Positions 7,114-16,380 of a stretch of DNA of 64,000 nt are shown piece after piece. The notes under the pieces are model-generated. The model saw only the letters and a list, made by a program, of their open reading frames with translations. It did not search any database and had not been told where the DNA came from. Origin of the DNA: Rhizobium etli CFN 42 (GTDB lineage: Bacteria > Pseudomonadota > Alphaproteobacteria > Rhizobiales > Rhizobiaceae). The DNA is taken from the NCBI RefSeq assembly GCF_000092045.1, contig NC_007761.1, forward strand, positions 685,001 to 749,000. Direction: 5' to 3'. Each line of letters starts with the position of its first letter. Position 1 is the stretch's first letter. The position numbers were made by a program, and so were the translations under genes.

Positions 7114-7312
7114 AGCTGGGCGCGATCATTGATGGCGACGGCGCCATTCATCTTCGCGCAAGTTTGACTTCCTAGTTTCCGGCATGAAGGCATCGTCCGA
7201 AAATCGTGCCGGCGCAAGGTCAAGCCCTTGTTCGCTGCGAAGGACATGTCGCGCAGGTCATTTTGAACGGGGGCGGGCATGCCGCACGTCTTCCGGTTGC
7301 TGGATGGTTTCT

Positions 7313-7942
7313 ATGAGCATTTCGCTTTCTCGGTATTTGAAGGACTTCGGCGAACCGAAGCCGTCAGCGCCGATCATCGATATCGACGATTTGGCCGGAG
7401 ATGTTTTTCCGGAGACGCCGAGCGAACCGCCGGTCGACGTCGAGGCGGAGCGTCGCGAAGCCTATGCGCAAGGCCATGCCGCGGCGACCGCTGATTTGAC
7501 CGAGAAATATGAAGGCGAGGCGCGCGCGCTGGCCGAGGCGCATGCGCGCGCGCTCGAGGAACTGAAGATTCGCTATGAAGTGGAGGCGGCGGCGGTCATT
7601 GCATCCCGCGTCCGCGATATCGCCGAAGAAGTCGCTCAGCTGGTCAGCGCCGGCGCGGCGATCGCCATTGCGCCCGTCGTGACGGACGCGCTTGCGGCCA
7701 AGGCTGCCGAAAGTCTCGCCGCTTTGCTGCGTGAAGCGATTCTCGAAGGCGCGGCCGGACCAATCGTCGTCAGAGGGCCGACCGGCCTTTTCGACATATT
7801 GAAAGCCGAGCTGGGCGAACATGCCGCGGCGGTTCGGCACATCGAGGCCGACGATGTCGATCTTGCCGTCGAAATCGGTGAATCCGTTATCGTCACCCGT
7901 ATGTCCGCCTGGGTGGCCAGCCTGAAGAAAGTTCTCGAATGA
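7313..7942 (+). CDS. FliH-like flagellar protein
   Basis: 209 residues ([15 protein letters not shown]); an ATG three codons upstream is the alternative start. An acidic, Pro-rich start leads into a long Ala/Glu-rich helix ([31 protein letters not shown], about 45-100, written here in parts: [10 protein letters not shown] and [19 protein letters not shown]), then a compact C-terminal domain. This layout, and [10 protein letters not shown] in particular, resembles FliH/YscL, which holds the export ATPase FliI. It overlaps motB by 4 bases (ATGA) and so is coupled to it. The match is by shape and a short motif, so the assignment is tentative. Confidence 0.6.
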   Translation: MSISLSRYLKDFGEPKPSAPIIDIDDLAGDVFPETPSEPPVDVEAERREAYAQGHAAATADLTEKYEGEARALAEAHARALEELKIRYEVEAAAVIASRVRDIAEEVAQLVSAGAAIAIAPVVTDALAAKAAESLAALLREAILEGAAGPIVVRGPTGLFDILKAELGEHAAAVRHIEADDVDLAVEIGESVIVTRMSAWVASLKKVLE

Positions 7943-9249
7943 GCGACGGCGAAAACCATCACCACGGCAGAAACGAGATCATTATCGTCAAGCGGCATGG
8001 CGGCGGTGATCACGATGGTGCCCATGGTGGTGCGTGGAAAATTGCCTATGCCGACTTCATGACGGCGATGATGGCGTTCTTCCTGGTCATGTGGCTGGTG
8101 AACGCCGCCAACGAGGAAACCAAGGCCGCGGTTGCGACCTATTTCAATCCGATCAAGCTTGCCGACGAAAAGCCGACCGAGAAAGGCCTGAAGAAGCCTG
8201 TCGACCATGCCGAGGGCGAGGAGAAGAAGGAAAAGTCGAAACAGAAGGAAGATAATCCGACCGAGGGCAAGTCCGCCGCCGATGGCGACGACCAGACATC
8301 GACCTCAGGCGACCAGACCAATTATTCCGAGGCCGATTTTTTCGAGAATCCTTATTCGGTTCTCGCCGAGATCGCCCAGGAGGTCGGCCAGCAGGCCAAT
8401 GTCAGCGCCAAGGGCGATGGCGGCGCCGCCGATTCCGGCCCTGCCACCGGCGCCGATGGCGGGCAAGCCTATCGCGATCCTTTCGATCCGGATTTCTGGA
8501 CGAAGCAGGTCGAGGTGACAACGGCCGGAAAACCCTTGCCCGGCAAGAGCGAGGGGCAGGCGGCCGAGAGCGAGACGACGGAGATCGCCAAGGCCGAGGA
8601 TATGAAGCCGGTGCCTTTGGCCACCGATCAGAAGCCCGCCAAGGAAGTCAAGGAAACGATGGGCGTCGCCGAGGCCAAGGACGGCAAGGTGACGGATGGC
8701 AAGGCGCCTGAGGAGAAGACGGCGGAAGCTCGGAAGGACGCCGAGCATCAGAAGGAAGCCGACAGGGACGCGGCAGGGGCCGAGCAGCAGAAGAAGGAAG
8801 CTGAACAGCTTCAGGCGCAGATCGCGCAACAGATCGGCGGTGTTGCCGGCAAGCTCGCCGAAGGCCTGACAGTGACGGCAGCCGAAGGCGGCCTGCTGGT
8901 CAGCATCTCCGACCAGAACGACGATTCGATGTTCAATATCGGTTCGGCTGTTCCGCGCCAGGAGATGGTGCTCGCCATGGAAAAGATCGGGACGATCCTG
9001 AAGGAGAGGGGTGGCGCAGTCGCCATCCGCGGCCACACGGACGGGCGCCAATACAAGGGTGGGCAGAACGAGAACTGGCGGCTTTCGATGGATCGCGCCC
9101 AGAGCGCCTATTACATGCTCGTGCGCGGCGGGTTGAACGAGACGCGCGTCTCCCAGGTCTCCGGTTTCGCCGACCGTCGGCTGAAGCTCCCCGCCGACCC
9201 GTTCAATGCGGCCAACCGCCGGATCGAGATCCTGGTGCAGGCGGAATAG
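7939..9249 (+). CDS. motB: MotB, flagellar stator protein
   Basis: 436 residues. One membrane segment at about 40-56 follows [18 protein letters not shown]; Asp39 is the proton-binding residue of MotB. A long charged linker rich in Lys, Glu and Ala (about 70-300) leads to an OmpA-type peptidoglycan-binding domain (about 310-436, with [20 protein letters not shown] and [11 protein letters not shown]). MotA is not in the window. The linker is far longer than in enterobacterial MotB (about 300 residues in all), as is usual in rhizobia, where MotC is the extra periplasmic partner; motC follows after 10 bases. In this family MotB joins MotA to form the proton-driven stator. Confidence 0.95.
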   Translation: MSDGENHHHGRNEIIIVKRHGGGDHDGAHGGAWKIAYADFMTAMMAFFLVMWLVNAANEETKAAVATYFNPIKLADEKPTEKGLKKPVDHAEGEEKKEKSKQKEDNPTEGKSAADGDDQTSTSGDQTNYSEADFFENPYSVLAEIAQEVGQQANVSAKGDGGAADSGPATGADGGQAYRDPFDPDFWTKQVEVTTAGKPLPGKSEGQAAESETTEIAKAEDMKPVPLATDQKPAKEVKETMGVAEAKDGKVTDGKAPEEKTAEARKDAEHQKEADRDAAGAEQQKKEAEQLQAQIAQQIGGVAGKLAEGLTVTAAEGGLLVSISDQNDDSMFNIGSAVPRQEMVLAMEKIGTILKERGGAVAIRGHTDGRQYKGGQNENWRLSMDRAQSAYYMLVRGGLNETRVSQVSGFADRRLKLPADPFNAANRRIEILVQAE

Positions 9250-9259
9250 GGATAGTCGG

Positions 9260-10555
9260 ATGGCGCGTCGGCAGCATCGCTACGTCGGATTTATGGCCCT
9301 CGGCCTGGCGATGCTTTCGCCTGCCGCAGGCAAAGCGCAGGATCCCGACGATCTTGCGCCGTACAAGATGCTGCGGTCGCTGCAGTTCGTGCAGGATTCC
9401 GTCGTCGCTGGCGATCATTCGGCCGGCGAAATGCAGCGCTTCATGCTGGGCACCATCGATGAGCGGCTGCGAACGGCCGATACAAAGATCTTCGATGACG
9501 ACCGCAATGTCGATGCGGCGCTGATCTACACGATGAGCGGCGGCAATCCCCAGACGCTCGAATATCTAATCGCCCATGACGTCAACGGCTATTTCGACAA
9601 CCGCGTCACCGATGTGCTGCGCAAATATCTGACCGGCAAGGGGCTGCTCGTCGCTAAGACGCTGGAGGAAACCGCCAGGGAATATCGCGACAAGAAGATC
9701 GGTCCATACCTGGCGCTGATCGGCGGCAACGTGATGATCGCCACGAAACCGACAGATGCGCTCGACCTCTACGACCAGGCACGTCTTGCCGCGCCGGGCA
9801 CGATCGTCGAGGAGGCGGCCTTGCGCCGTTCCCTCGCCATCTGCGTCGACAAGGGAATGCTCGACAAGGGGCTCGCCTATTCCCAGCGTTATGCCAGACG
9901 CTTCCTGCATTCGCCCTATGCCAGCCAGTTCGCCGATCTCTTCGTCAAGCTCGTCGTCGCCCATGATCACGACGTGAAACCGCAGGATGTCGTCGATATC
10001 CTCTCCTTCATGGATGCCCCGCGCCAGCGCGAGGTCTATCTGCGCATCGCCCGCGCTGCCGCGATAGCGGGCAAGCCCGAGCTGGCGCGCATGGCGGTCG
10101 AACATGTGCAGTTGCTTGGCGCGGGCACCGACAATGCCTTCGGCCCGCTCGCGGATTTTTATGGCGGCATGGCCGGCCTTCCCACGGACGATATCGACCA
10201 GGCGGCGAAGAATGTCAGTGGCATTGACGGCGAAGCGCTTTCGCCGCGAGATCAGGCGCTGCAGGCGGCGGCGCGGTCCGTTGCCGAACAGATTCTGCGT
10301 GCGCCGGACCCGGCAAGCTTGACGCAAGCATCCAATCCTAACACTTCTCATCAAGAAATCACTTCTGAAAAGGCTGCGGCGATAGCCACGCAACCGGGGA
10401 CGCCAGGTGCGCCTCCCGAGCCTGTTCCGGGAGGTGTGGCATCGACTGGCCAGAGCCAGGATACCGACTCCTCATTCAACGCATTTGTGACGACCAGCCG
10501 ATCCAAGCTCGACGAGATCGATGGTCTTCTGGCGCAGGAAGGCAACGAACAATGA
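9260..10555 (+). CDS. motC: MotC, periplasmic motility protein
   Basis: 431 residues with a signal peptide (MARRQHRYVGFMALGLAMLS, likely cut near residue 26 after GKA). The mature part is helical and rich in Ala and Asp, with no enzymatic motif, and ends in a Pro/Gln/Ser-rich tail (GTPGAPPEPVPGG). In S. meliloti MotC is periplasmic and works with MotB in rotary speed control. Position between motB and motD supports the name. It overlaps motD by 4 bases. I chose the ATG at 9260 because it begins the signal peptide. Confidence 0.9.
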   Translation: MARRQHRYVGFMALGLAMLSPAAGKAQDPDDLAPYKMLRSLQFVQDSVVAGDHSAGEMQRFMLGTIDERLRTADTKIFDDDRNVDAALIYTMSGGNPQTLEYLIAHDVNGYFDNRVTDVLRKYLTGKGLLVAKTLEETAREYRDKKIGPYLALIGGNVMIATKPTDALDLYDQARLAAPGTIVEEAALRRSLAICVDKGMLDKGLAYSQRYARRFLHSPYASQFADLFVKLVVAHDHDVKPQDVVDILSFMDAPRQREVYLRIARAAAIAGKPELARMAVEHVQLLGAGTDNAFGPLADFYGGMAGLPTDDIDQAAKNVSGIDGEALSPRDQALQAAARSVAEQILRAPDPASLTQASNPNTSHQEITSEKAAAIATQPGTPGAPPEPVPGGVASTGQSQDTDSSFNAFVTTSRSKLDEIDGLLAQEGNEQ

Positions 10556-11982
10556 TGGATTTGAGCGTCTCGGGCGGAGCCTCCGGTGCGGAGGCGGCTG
10601 CGGCCGCGAAATCCGCGAAGGCTGGAAAGGGTGACGCCGCCGGTCAGAATGGCGACTTCTCCAATGTGCTTGCCAAGGCGAGCGGCAGCGCCGCCAACGA
10701 CGCGCCCGACGATGCACAGCCGGATCAGGGCGTGGTTGCCGATGGCGACGCGGCGAAGGTGGCGCGGACGATCCGCAACCGCGCCAAACCGTTGATCGAT
10801 CTCAGTGACGCCGCCCTTAAGGCGCAGGCTGAGGTGCAGCCGGAAACGATCGCCATTGGCGAAAAGACTGCCGCAAAGCCCGCAACGGATCAGCGCAAAT
10901 TGCCGGACGATCTCGGCAAGCTCGATGCCAAGGATTCGTCCGCCGACGAGGCCGGGCAGGTGGCCAAGGGCGTCAAGCACGTCAACAGCGACCTCTCGAA
11001 AACAGATGCGGATGCGGACAGCGAGGAGGATGACGGCGGCATTTCCGATGTACTCGGCCTGCTGAAGCAGGAGCCCCCCGGCGCGACGGTCGTCTTGCCG
11101 GCCACAGCCGCGGCGCATCTCGCCGCCGCCACGCCCGGGGAGCCTGTCGACAAGAAGACCGCGGCTGACGCCAAAACGAGCGGCCACGCAACCGATGCCC
11201 TGGCGGCCGTCAGCGGCAATGTCGAAGACGTTAAGGTGGATGAGATCGGGGTTCCAGGTGCGGAGAACGCCGACGCCGCTGACGGCAGAACCTTCCGGCT
11301 CAGCCGCGCCGACGGGCGCGGCGTATCGATGGACGTTCACCTCGGCGCGGACCAGGCCGGGCCGAAGGACGCCTCGAAGAAGACCGACGTCGAAAACGTC
11401 TCGGTCCTCGAATCGCGCCGCTATATCGGCCTGGCACAGAATACAAATTCGGCAGCGGTCACCGCCGCTCTCTCCGGCGATTCCGAATGGGCGCGCGCCA
11501 TGCAGCCGAGTTCGGCGCTCTCCAACGCGGCGGAGTGGACGAGTACCGGCAAGGTGGTCAATACGCTGAAGATCCAGATGAACCCGATCGATCTCGGCCT
11601 GGTGACGGCGACCATGCGCCTGACCGGAGACGCCCTGAACGTCGACCTCAAAGTCGAAACGGGCGCAGCCTACCGGCAGCTGAAGGAAGATCACGGCAAG
11701 ATTCTCGAAGCTTTGCGCAGCCAGGGCTATGCGGTCGACAATGTCACCATCAGCATGGCTCCTGTCGAGCGCGCTGACGCCGGCAACCAGACCGGCAGCC
11801 AGGGCCAGGGCTCCCAGCAGCAGTCGCTCCCTCAGCAAGGGCAGGGCGGCGAGGCGCGCGAGCGCCACAATCAGATGGCGCAGCGGACGGATGGAGGCTT
11901 CAATGGCGCAGGCGAGACCGGTATCGAAGACGTCTCTGCTGGCGGTGTTCGCAGCAGCGGTGCTGGGGGCGTTTACCTCTGA
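10552..11982 (+). CDS. motD: MotD / FliK, hook-length control protein
   Basis: 476 residues. The first 320 are low-complexity and rich in Ala, Asp, Lys (the ruler-like part). About 325-400 holds the FliK C-terminal fold (VVNTLKIQMNPIDLGLVTAT, LNVDLKVETGAAYRQLKEDH, ALRSQGYAVDNVTISMAP), followed by a Gln/Gly-rich tail (QGQGSQQQSLPQQGQGG). MotD of rhizobia was named as a motility protein and later recognised as FliK, which sets hook length and switches export from hook to filament. The last 80 bases overlap the next gene in another frame. Confidence 0.9.
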   Translation: MMDLSVSGGASGAEAAAAAKSAKAGKGDAAGQNGDFSNVLAKASGSAANDAPDDAQPDQGVVADGDAAKVARTIRNRAKPLIDLSDAALKAQAEVQPETIAIGEKTAAKPATDQRKLPDDLGKLDAKDSSADEAGQVAKGVKHVNSDLSKTDADADSEEDDGGISDVLGLLKQEPPGATVVLPATAAAHLAAATPGEPVDKKTAADAKTSGHATDALAAVSGNVEDVKVDEIGVPGAENADAADGRTFRLSRADGRGVSMDVHLGADQAGPKDASKKTDVENVSVLESRRYIGLAQNTNSAAVTAALSGDSEWARAMQPSSALSNAAEWTSTGKVVNTLKIQMNPIDLGLVTATMRLTGDALNVDLKVETGAAYRQLKEDHGKILEALRSQGYAVDNVTISMAPVERADAGNQTGSQGQGSQQQSLPQQGQGGEARERHNQMAQRTDGGFNGAGETGIEDVSAGGVRSSGAGGVYL

Positions 11983-12499
11983 GGCGGCGGCTTCCACCGG
12001 GGCCTGCGAACGCGAAATCCAGTCGGCTGCGGCCAAATACGGTATCCCCGAAGGCATCCTCTATTCGGTCGGCCTGACGGAGACCGGCCGCAAGGGTTCA
12101 CTCTATCCCTATGCCATGAACGTCGAAGGCAAGGCTATTTTTCCGCCCTCGGAAGAGGATGCGATGAGGCAGTTCGATGTCGCCCGCAGAGGCGGGGCGA
12201 AGCTCATCGACATCGGATGCATGCAGATCAATCACTATTATCACGGCGAGAATTTCGCCACCGCCGAAGATATGTTCGATCCGCATCGCAACGTCGAGTA
12301 TGCGGCGAAGTTTCTCCGCAACCTGCATGACCGTCACGAGACCTGGACGATGGCGGTAGCGAGATACCATGCAGGACCGAATAACAACCCGGCGCAGAAG
12401 CAATATGTCTGCCGCGTCATCGCCAATTTGGTGGCCACCGGCTACGGCAAGTGGACTCCCAATGCGAGTAACTTTTGTCAAAATCGATTCAACTACTGA
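11903..12499 (+). CDS. Lytic transglycosylase, probably flagellum-associated
   Basis: 198 residues. Signal peptide (TSLLAVFAAAVLGAFTSEAA), then an SLT/lysozyme-like domain: AAKYGIPEGILYSVGLTETG holds the expected catalytic Glu in TETG, followed by IDIGCMQINHYYHG, matching the GxMQIN motif, and AVARYHAGPNN. It would cut the glycan strands of peptidoglycan in the periplasm. It starts 80 bases inside motD with GGAGG 5 bases upstream, so it is translationally tied to the operon. The FlgJ-like protein at 22463 has no muramidase domain, so this enzyme may open the wall for the rod, as SltF does in Rhodobacter. Confidence 0.85.
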   Translation: MAQARPVSKTSLLAVFAAAVLGAFTSEAAASTGACEREIQSAAAKYGIPEGILYSVGLTETGRKGSLYPYAMNVEGKAIFPPSEEDAMRQFDVARRGGAKLIDIGCMQINHYYHGENFATAEDMFDPHRNVEYAAKFLRNLHDRHETWTMAVARYHAGPNNNPAQKQYVCRVIANLVATGYGKWTPNASNFCQNRFNY

Positions 12500-12575
12500 T
12501 GGAAGAGCGACATTGTGACGAAACTGTGTCGTAATGTGGCAGGAATCCGGCGCCAAATCGGTGTGCAAGTCACAT

Positions 12576-12591
12576 TTAACCGCTCGTTAAC
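12576..12591 (+). promoter_or_regulatory. CtrA-like box upstream of rem (distal)
   Basis: TTAA-CCGCTCG-TTAAC fits the CtrA consensus exactly. It lies 177 bases before the rem ATG. Confidence 0.6.
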
Positions 12592-12661
12592 TTTTCCACG
12601 AAACTTTTGTGTGGATATCCAATTCAGGCTACTATATGTAGATCAAATCGCCGGGCGAGTC

Positions 12662-12676
12662 TTAATCAATTATTAA
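12662..12676 (+). promoter_or_regulatory. CtrA-like box upstream of rem (proximal)
   Basis: TTAATCAATTATTAA fits TTAA-N7-TTAA, 92 bases before the rem ATG. The surrounding 12590-12700 is AT-rich, so chance is somewhat more likely here than for the distal site. Confidence 0.5.
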
Positions 12677-12767
12677 TTTCCGCCATTCACTTTAACGAGT
12701 TGTCGCCGATTCGCGCGATTCGTACCCATAGATCATCGAAGTGCCACACTGATTCGGAGGCGGACGA

Positions 12768-13439
12768 ATGATCGTAGTGGTTGATGAGCGTGAGCTCGTG
12801 AAAGACGGATACACATCCCTGTTTGGCCGGGAGGGCATTCCCTCCACCGGCTTTGATCCATCGGAATTCGGCGAGTGGGTGCAGACCGCCGCCGATTCGG
12901 ATATAGCGGCGGTCGAGGCCTTCCTGATCGGTCAGGGCCAGCGCAGCTTCGAACTGCCCCGGGCGATCCGGGACCGCTCGATGGCGCCGGTGATCGCGGT
13001 CAGCGATCAGCCTTCGCTCGAAAACACGCTTGCGCTTTTCGATTGCGGCGTCGACGACGTGGTGCGCAAGCCGGTCCATCCACGCGAAATCCTTGCAAGG
13101 GCGGCTGCGATCCGGCGCCGGCTGAAGGCGATCGCCAACTACACCGATGTCGGTGGCATCCGCGTCTTCTCGGATGGTCGCGACCCCGAGATCAACGGCG
13201 AGGTCTTTGCGCTCCCCCGGCGCGAGCGCCGCATCCTCGAATATTTGATCGCCAACCGCGGTCGCCGGGTCACCAAGACCCAGATCTTCAACGCCATCTA
13301 CGGCATCTTCGATGAGGAGGTCGAGGAGAACGTCGTCGAGAGCCACATCTCGAAGCTGCGCAAGAAGCTGCGCAAGAAGCTCGGCGTCGATCCGGTCGAT
13401 TCCAAGCGCTTCCTCGGCTACTGCATCGACTGGGCCTGA
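12768..13439 (+). CDS. rem: Rem, OmpR-type activator of motility genes
   Basis: 223 residues. About 1-120 is a receiver-like domain and about 125-223 a winged-helix DNA-binding domain ([40 protein letters not shown]). The receiver looks atypical: the N-terminal acidic pair is VVDERE, the place expected for the phosphorylated Asp reads [10 protein letters not shown], and only the late Lys (VRKPVHP) is kept. It therefore probably works without phosphorylation. In S. meliloti Rem is the activator between VisNR and the later flagellar genes. It stands before flgE in the cluster. CGGAGG lies upstream of the ATG. Two CtrA-like boxes precede it. Confidence 0.9.
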   Translation: MIVVVDERELVKDGYTSLFGREGIPSTGFDPSEFGEWVQTAADSDIAAVEAFLIGQGQRSFELPRAIRDRSMAPVIAVSDQPSLENTLALFDCGVDDVVRKPVHPREILARAAAIRRRLKAIANYTDVGGIRVFSDGRDPEINGEVFALPRRERRILEYLIANRGRRVTKTQIFNAIYGIFDEEVEENVVESHISKLRKKLRKKLGVDPVDSKRFLGYCIDWA

Positions 13440-13565
13440 TTTTTCCGGCCGGGTGGCGGCGCCCGGCTGAACCTCGATATTGGCCCTGCTGCTCGCCATG
13501 ACAGACAGCTTCACGCAAGGCCCGACAAATACTCTTAAGTTTAACAGGTAAAACGAGGTTTTCAG

Positions 13566-14870
13566 ATGAGCATTTTCGGCAGCATGAAGACGGCAGTGTC
13601 GGGCATGAACGCGCAGGCAAACCGCCTCAGCACCGTCTCCGACAACATCGCCAACGTGAACACCACCGGTTACAAGGCCGTATCGACGAGCTTCTCCTCG
13701 TTGGTTCTTCCCTCCTCGGGCGGCAACTACAATTCCGGCGGCGTTCAGACCTCCGTGCGCCAGGCCGTCTCCGACCAGGGTGATATTTCTTACACGACCT
13801 CCACCACCGATCTTGCGATTTCGGGCGACGGCTTTTTCATTGTCCAAGGACCCGACGGCACGCCGGTTCTGACCCGCGCCGGCGATTTCCAGAAGGACGA
13901 CGAAGGCAATCTCGTCAATGCCGCCGGATTCCAGCTGATGGGCTATTCTTACGACTCCGGCGCTCCCGCCGTCGTCGTCAATGGTTTCGACGGCCTCGTT
14001 CCCGTTAACGTCAACCAGGAAGGGCTGACCGCCATCGCCTCGACATCGGGTGTCTTCAAGGGCAATCTCGATTCCGGCGCCAATATCGCTCCGGTCGCCC
14101 CCGCGACGCTGCCGAGCGCCAACGCCGCCACCACGACGGCCGACACCAAGAAGTTCTCGATGGTCGCCTACGATCATCTCGGCAACAAGGTGATGTACGA
14201 CTTCTACTTCACGAAGACCTCGGTCGTGACACCGCCGCCGGCAACCGGTACGGCGAGCACTTGGGAAGTTGCGGTCTTCCGCAACGCCGATGCGGCGACG
14301 GGCGGCACAACCTCCTTCCCATACACCGGTGGTGCCGGCGCCGTTGTCGCCTCCGGAAACCTTACATTCGACCGCAACGGCAAGATGCTGACGGGCGGCG
14401 CCCTCCCGATTGCCGATACGAAGAACGCTCTGTCCATCAACATGGATCTCTCGGGCTTCACGCAGCTTGGCGCCGCCTTTGCCGGCACCGGCACACCGAA
14501 CGGTCAGGCGGCGAGCCCGGTCAAGGACGTCACGATCGATGGCGACGGCATCGTCTACGCCAAATACGAAGACGGCAGCACCAAGCCGCTCTATCGCATT
14601 CCGCTCGCCAATGTCGCAAGCCCGGACAAGCTGACGCTGATGAGCGGCAACGTCTACAGCGCCAACGGCCAGTCCGGTGTCACCGTCACCGGCTTTCCCC
14701 AGACCAACGGCCTCGGCACGATCAAATCGGGCGCTCTCGAAGGTTCGAACGTCGATCTTGCCGGCGAATTGACCGAGATGATCGAAGCACAGCGCAGCTA
14801 CACCGCCAATTCGAAAGTGTTTCAGACGGGGTCCGACATCATGGACGTCCTCGTCAACCTCAAGAGATAA
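13566..14870 (+). CDS. flgE: FlgE, flagellar hook protein
   Basis: 434 residues. Starts with the rod/hook helix (MSIFGSMKTAVSGMNAQANR, SDNIANVNTTGYKAV) and ends with the matching helix (ELTEMIEAQRSYTANSKVFQ, MDVLVNLKR). Between lie the hook D1/D2 domains (LAISGDGFFIVQGPDGTPVL; KKFSMVAYDHLGNKVMYDFY). It polymerises into the curved hook outside the cell and is exported without a signal peptide. First gene of the run flgE-flgK-flgL, 126 bases after rem. Confidence 0.95.
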   Translation: MSIFGSMKTAVSGMNAQANRLSTVSDNIANVNTTGYKAVSTSFSSLVLPSSGGNYNSGGVQTSVRQAVSDQGDISYTTSTTDLAISGDGFFIVQGPDGTPVLTRAGDFQKDDEGNLVNAAGFQLMGYSYDSGAPAVVVNGFDGLVPVNVNQEGLTAIASTSGVFKGNLDSGANIAPVAPATLPSANAATTTADTKKFSMVAYDHLGNKVMYDFYFTKTSVVTPPPATGTASTWEVAVFRNADAATGGTTSFPYTGGAGAVVASGNLTFDRNGKMLTGGALPIADTKNALSINMDLSGFTQLGAAFAGTGTPNGQAASPVKDVTIDGDGIVYAKYEDGSTKPLYRIPLANVASPDKLTLMSGNVYSANGQSGVTVTGFPQTNGLGTIKSGALEGSNVDLAGELTEMIEAQRSYTANSKVFQTGSDIMDVLVNLKR

Positions 14871-14889
14871 GTAAGGTAACGGGTAAGCC

Positions 14890-16377
14890 ATGTCGCTCAC
14901 GTCCGCACTTAACACCGCGCAGAACATATTCAACAATACCGGCACGCAGAGCAGTGTCGTATCGAACAATATCTCGAATGCGGGCAACAAGGACTACGTG
15001 CGCCGCCAGGCGATGCTCACCACGTCACTGAACGGCGCGCAGGTGGTCAAGATAGACCGGGCCCAGGAAGATGCCCTGCTGCGCCAGTATCTGAAGTCAT
15101 CCTCTCAGGACAGCGCTCAGCAGACCCTGCTGAGCGGTCTGGAGGATCTCAAGTCGATTATGGGCGGCAACGACTATGAAACGTCGCCCTCCACCTATCT
15201 CGGCGTTTTCCAGCAGAAGCTGCAGGCCTTCAGAACCTCTCCGGGCAGCACGGTCGCCGCCCAGGGTGCCATCACAGCCGCCCAGGACGTCGCCAACTCC
15301 TTGAACAATGCCTCGCAATCCGTTCAGGATGTCCGCGCCAACGCCGACAAGGAAATAGCCACCGCGGTCGATACGCTGAACACGCTTCTCAGCGAGTTCG
15401 AGAAGGCCAATAACGCGGTCAAGACCGCGACGGCCACAGGTGCGGATACATCCGGCGCTCTCGATGAACGGGAGAAAGTCCTGAAGCAGATTTCGCAGAT
15501 CGTCGGCGTCAGCGCGACGACGCGCGACAACAACGACATGGTGCTGAGCACGCCGGACGGAACGATCCTCTTCGAGACGATCCCGCGCAAGGTGACGTTC
15601 AAGTCCCAGGATATCTATACAGCCACCACCGTCGGCAATTCCGTCTATATCGACGGTGTTGCGCTGCCGCTCGGTAAGGGTTCGACGACGACGGGGCAGG
15701 GGAGCCTCCAGTCACTCCTGCAGATCCGTGATGAGATCGCCCCCAATTTTCAGAAGCAGCTCGACGAAACCGCCCGTGGCCTCGTTTCGCTCTTCAAGGA
15801 GCAGAACACGGCAGGGCCCCCGGCCTATGTGCCCGGCCTCTTCACCTGGAGCGGCGGCACGGTCGACACCGGCGCCACCGCGGTCGCCGGCATGGCGTCG
15901 ACCATCACAGTCAGCACCCGCGTGATCACCTCGCAGGGCGGTGACCCGATGCGCCTGCGCGATGGCGGCGTCAACGCCGCCGGCGTCGTCTTGAACACGT
16001 CGGGCGTCAGCGGCTATACGGCTGAACTCGACCGTCTCTATACGGCGATGACATCCGACATGGATTTCGACCCGGCAGCTGGAGCGCCGGTCGGCTTCGA
16101 CGCCACGACGGGCATCGATTCCAACGTCAGCATCATGGAGTATGCCACCAATTCCCTCGGCTGGCTCGAGCAGTACCGCAGCAACGCAACGACGGCGGCC
16201 GAAAACACCGCGGCGGCACTGTCACGCTCCGACGAAGCCTATTCCAATGAGACCGGCGTCAACCTCGACGAGGAGCTGACGCTGCTCCTCGATATCGAGC
16301 AGTCCTACAAGGCGGCGACCAAGATCCTGAACGCCGTAGACGAAATGTTGAAGTCATTGCTGGATATTGCGAGTTAA
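14890..16377 (+). CDS. flgK: FlgK, hook-filament junction protein 1 (HAP1)
   Basis: 495 residues. The N-terminal helix (MSLTSALNTAQNIFNNTGTQ, SNNISNAGNKDYVRR) and C-terminal helix (VNLDEELTLLLDIEQSYKAA, ILNAVDEMLKSLLDIAS) are those of FlgK. It joins hook to filament together with FlgL, which follows 3 bases later. It is 19 bases after flgE, in one operon. Confidence 0.93.
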   Translation: MSLTSALNTAQNIFNNTGTQSSVVSNNISNAGNKDYVRRQAMLTTSLNGAQVVKIDRAQEDALLRQYLKSSSQDSAQQTLLSGLEDLKSIMGGNDYETSPSTYLGVFQQKLQAFRTSPGSTVAAQGAITAAQDVANSLNNASQSVQDVRANADKEIATAVDTLNTLLSEFEKANNAVKTATATGADTSGALDEREKVLKQISQIVGVSATTRDNNDMVLSTPDGTILFETIPRKVTFKSQDIYTATTVGNSVYIDGVALPLGKGSTTTGQGSLQSLLQIRDEIAPNFQKQLDETARGLVSLFKEQNTAGPPAYVPGLFTWSGGTVDTGATAVAGMASTITVSTRVITSQGGDPMRLRDGGVNAAGVVLNTSGVSGYTAELDRLYTAMTSDMDFDPAAGAPVGFDATTGIDSNVSIMEYATNSLGWLEQYRSNATTAAENTAAALSRSDEAYSNETGVNLDEELTLLLDIEQSYKAATKILNAVDEMLKSLLDIAS

Positions 16378-16380
16378 GCC

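Noticed and set aside
7184..7312. Longer N-terminus for the FliH-like gene
   Set aside because: The extra 43 residues are Arg/Ser/Cys-rich and have no ribosome binding site; the ATG at 7313 or 7304 is better placed.
13448..13467. Terminator after rem
   Set aside because: A 7-pair hairpin exists, but no T-run follows. It may be only a chance GC-rich structure.
12687..14990. Very long open frame (767 codons) antisense to rem and flgE
   Set aside because: It spans two well-supported genes and the gap between them on the other strand. Its composition is that of reverse-strand GC-rich code.
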